Source: a virus. From it: a DNA stretch of 35,548 nucleotides. Below, piece after piece: positions 34,404 through 35,548 of this stretch (position 1 is the stretch's first letter; each line of letters starts with the position of its first letter). The notes beneath the pieces were generated by a model. It had not been told where the DNA came from, did not search any database, and saw only the letters and a list, made by a program, of their open reading frames with translations. The stretch covers positions 1 to 35,548 of the IMG/VR virus record IMGVR_UViG_3300035698_017582; one strand, written 5' to 3'. A program made the translations under genes and the position numbers.

Positions 34404-34832
34404 CTAGGCGGTGGCCGTACATCCAAGCTCAAGGTCGTCTTCGTCGGCCTCAAAGCGATCGTTCTGCAGGATCTCACGCGGGGTCTGCCATTCACCCCAG
34501 AAGAGCAGGTTCCCGCCCAACCGGGTCACAGAGTCGTAGAGTCCCCAGGCGACGACGTCGCCGTCGTAGTCGTCGGTGGCAATCGCGAACTGGGTCAGCG
34601 CCGCGAGCAACGCCTTACGATCGGCGAGTACCGCTGCATCCCACGTACACGCTACGCGCGCGTAGGCGGTGTCGACGTCGGTGATCTCGTTCGCGACGTT
34701 CGCGTTGTTGTCGCCGGGCCCCGCCGTGTGGAACAGGGCAAGATAGATCGTCGCCGGCGGCGTGAACGCCCCATTCCCCAACAGGTCGTCAAGCACCTTC
34801 TTGACCAGATAGTTGCTCATGTTGCCGGGCAT
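34404..34832 (-). CDS. Small tail-associated protein (phage Gp80-like family)
   Basis: 142 residues; ATG 34832 has GGAGGTG before it (ATG 34820 is possible). NYLVKKVLDDLLGNGAFTPP then ATIYLALFHTAGP, AYARVACTWDAAV, TQFAIATDDYDGDVVAWGLYD and GNLLFWGEWQTPREI match a widespread family (NYLE.KLLDHLFG..AYTPP.TLYVALFT...YARV......G...FP.AT..WG.VT..GIFD) found in tail regions, often named tail fibre protein without proof. Confidence 0.75.
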   Translation of the reverse strand: MPGNMSNYLVKKVLDDLLGNGAFTPPATIYLALFHTAGPGDNNANVANEITDVDTAYARVACTWDAAVLADRKALLAALTQFAIATDDYDGDVVAWGLYDSVTRLGGNLLFWGEWQTPREILQNDRFEADEDDLELGCTATA

Positions 34833-34835
34833 CTG

Positions 34836-35411
34836 CTACACCTCCGTCTCGATCGTGATCGTCAGTTCCTCGACCGGATCCTCGCCGTTGTTGGTGATCT
34901 CAATCACCGGGTAGTCCGGGGCGGTCCCCGTGTTCTCCACTGTGAATTGGCCGGGAGAGATGGTGATGTTCTCCTCGGTGACCACCTCGGCGCCGTAGGC
35001 GGTGGCATCGAAGCAGATGAACTGCAGCCGGAACTCGCCCACCTTCTCAGCGACAATCCGCTTGACGTCGAACTTCTTCAGCGCGTAGACGTCGTAGGTC
35101 TTGGCCGTCTCATCATCGAATGAGAGGGTCACCAGCTTCGGCTTGCCATCAACTCCGGTGAGAGCAGCGGCCAGCGCTCTCAAGCGGACCTGAAGGGCGT
35201 CAGCCGTCAGCTCCTGGTCAACCTCACACTCAACGCGGATCTCCAGCGACCGGAAGTCACTACCGAAGTAGTGGGCACCGATCAACCCCTCGATCTCCAG
35301 ATACCGGTCTTTGGTCGGCGGCGCAAGCGGACGGCGCGACCCCTCACCCATCACGATCCCGTAGTCGTTGCAGTGTGTGCCGTCAATGCTGAATCCACGT
35401 GTGTTGCTCAT
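34836..35411 (-). CDS. Distal tail protein (Dit-like, siphovirus tail family)
   Basis: 191 residues from ATG 35411 in an ATGA overlap with the tape measure. The N-terminal domain is typical: FSIDGTHCNDYGIVMGEGSR, RYLEIEGLIGAHYFGSDFRS, LEIRVECEVDQE and LRALAAALTG...LVTLSFDDETAKTYDVYALKKFDVKR. The end (PGQFTVENTGTAPDYPVIEI) starts the second domain, where the protein stops earlier than many relatives. Dit forms the ring at the tail end that holds the tip and fibres. Confidence 0.85.
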   Translation of the reverse strand: MSNTRGFSIDGTHCNDYGIVMGEGSRRPLAPPTKDRYLEIEGLIGAHYFGSDFRSLEIRVECEVDQELTADALQVRLRALAAALTGVDGKPKLVTLSFDDETAKTYDVYALKKFDVKRIVAEKVGEFRLQFICFDATAYGAEVVTEENITISPGQFTVENTGTAPDYPVIEITNNGEDPVEELTITIETEV

Positions 35412-35548
35412 CGTCGAAGCCCCTTCCCATCGAGCTCGTCGCGCAGTGTCCGGCTGAGCCGATCCTCGGCTGCGTCGATGATGTGTTCGATGTCCGCGTC
35501 TTCGCGGACGTTGAACTCGCTCCCGGACATGTCGACCGTTAGCTGGAT
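35408..35548 (-). CDS. C-terminal end of the tape-measure protein (partial)
   Basis: The first 46 residues visible from the right edge (QLTVDMSGSEFNVREDADIE, HIIDAAEDRLSRTLRDEL) end at TGA 35408. A short beta segment followed by a helix, directly before Dit, is the usual end of siphovirus tape-measure proteins. The rest of the gene, normally several kilobases, is outside the window. Confidence 0.6.
   Translation of the reverse strand: MQLTVDMSGSEFNVREDADIEHIIDAAEDRLSRTLRDELDGKGLRR

Overview
This window is most of the genome of a tailed double-stranded DNA phage: a siphovirus with an HK97-type head, very probably temperate. Every gene I can support lies on the minus strand, packed end to end with many ATGA, GTGA and TGATG stop/start overlaps, so the window reads from high to low coordinates. 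The DNA is GC-rich and has strong GGAGG-type ribosome sites. Two promoters appear to give nearly leaderless messages, which together with the GC content would suit a high-GC host such as an actinomycete, but nothing visible fixes the host. No clear host gene is present. The right edge cuts the last codons of a probable tape-measure gene and the left edge cuts a tail-terminator-like gene. The gene order is therefore a circularly permuted or mid-phage cut through the tail module; the major tail protein and most of the tape measure are outside the window.

Layout in the direction of transcription. (1) 35.5-30.75 kb: end of the tape measure, distal tail protein, a small tail protein, a stand-alone Dit-like C-terminal domain, a composite fibre (six-blade propeller repeat, a DNRLRE-like region and the same C-terminal domain) and a Tal-like tail-tip protein. 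(2) 30.75-29.2 kb: two small membrane proteins that are probably the lysis holins, a non-coding structured stretch, and a membrane-anchored protein; no endolysin is recognisable. (3) 29.2-26.1 kb: a helix-turn-helix protein, a metallophosphoesterase, a ribbon-helix-helix protein, a small basic protein plus a lipoprotein, and an XRE repressor with its own promoter and two palindromic operators, followed by a non-coding stretch with two related hairpin pairs. (4) 25.9-22.9 kb: a recombination module (SMC/RecF-like ATPase, zinc ribbon, SWIM protein, probable single-strand annealing protein, YqaJ exonuclease). (5) 22.86-22.4 kb: a structured RNA region with a 113-nt four-way junction and a tRNA-like element. 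(6) 22.4-20.1 kb: five small proteins of unknown function, one apparently frameshifted. (7) 20.1-16.5 kb: large serine recombinase, beta-class DNA methyltransferase and a replication initiator that carries its own iteron origin inside the gene. (8) 16.5-12.1 kb: accessory genes (DUF5131, HNH, Lar-like, several zinc ribbons, thermonuclease). (9) 12.1 kb to the left edge: small and large terminase, a seven-gene virion accessory block under its own promoter and leader, a portal fused to a MuF domain, protease, capsid, connector and head-tail joining genes.

The most notable unexplained signals are non-coding. A 12-bp asymmetric motif, read on the minus strand as G-purine-purine-AC-purine-AGTAGC, occurs nine times, always in the same orientation, at gene boundaries and in the two non-coding stretches; it looks like a phage-wide control element of the stoperator kind. 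An identical 48-bp hairpin leader sits just downstream of two promoters 20 kb apart, ahead of the virion block and the holin gene. Two diverged double-hairpin elements lie beside the repressor. None of these can be identified without comparative searches.
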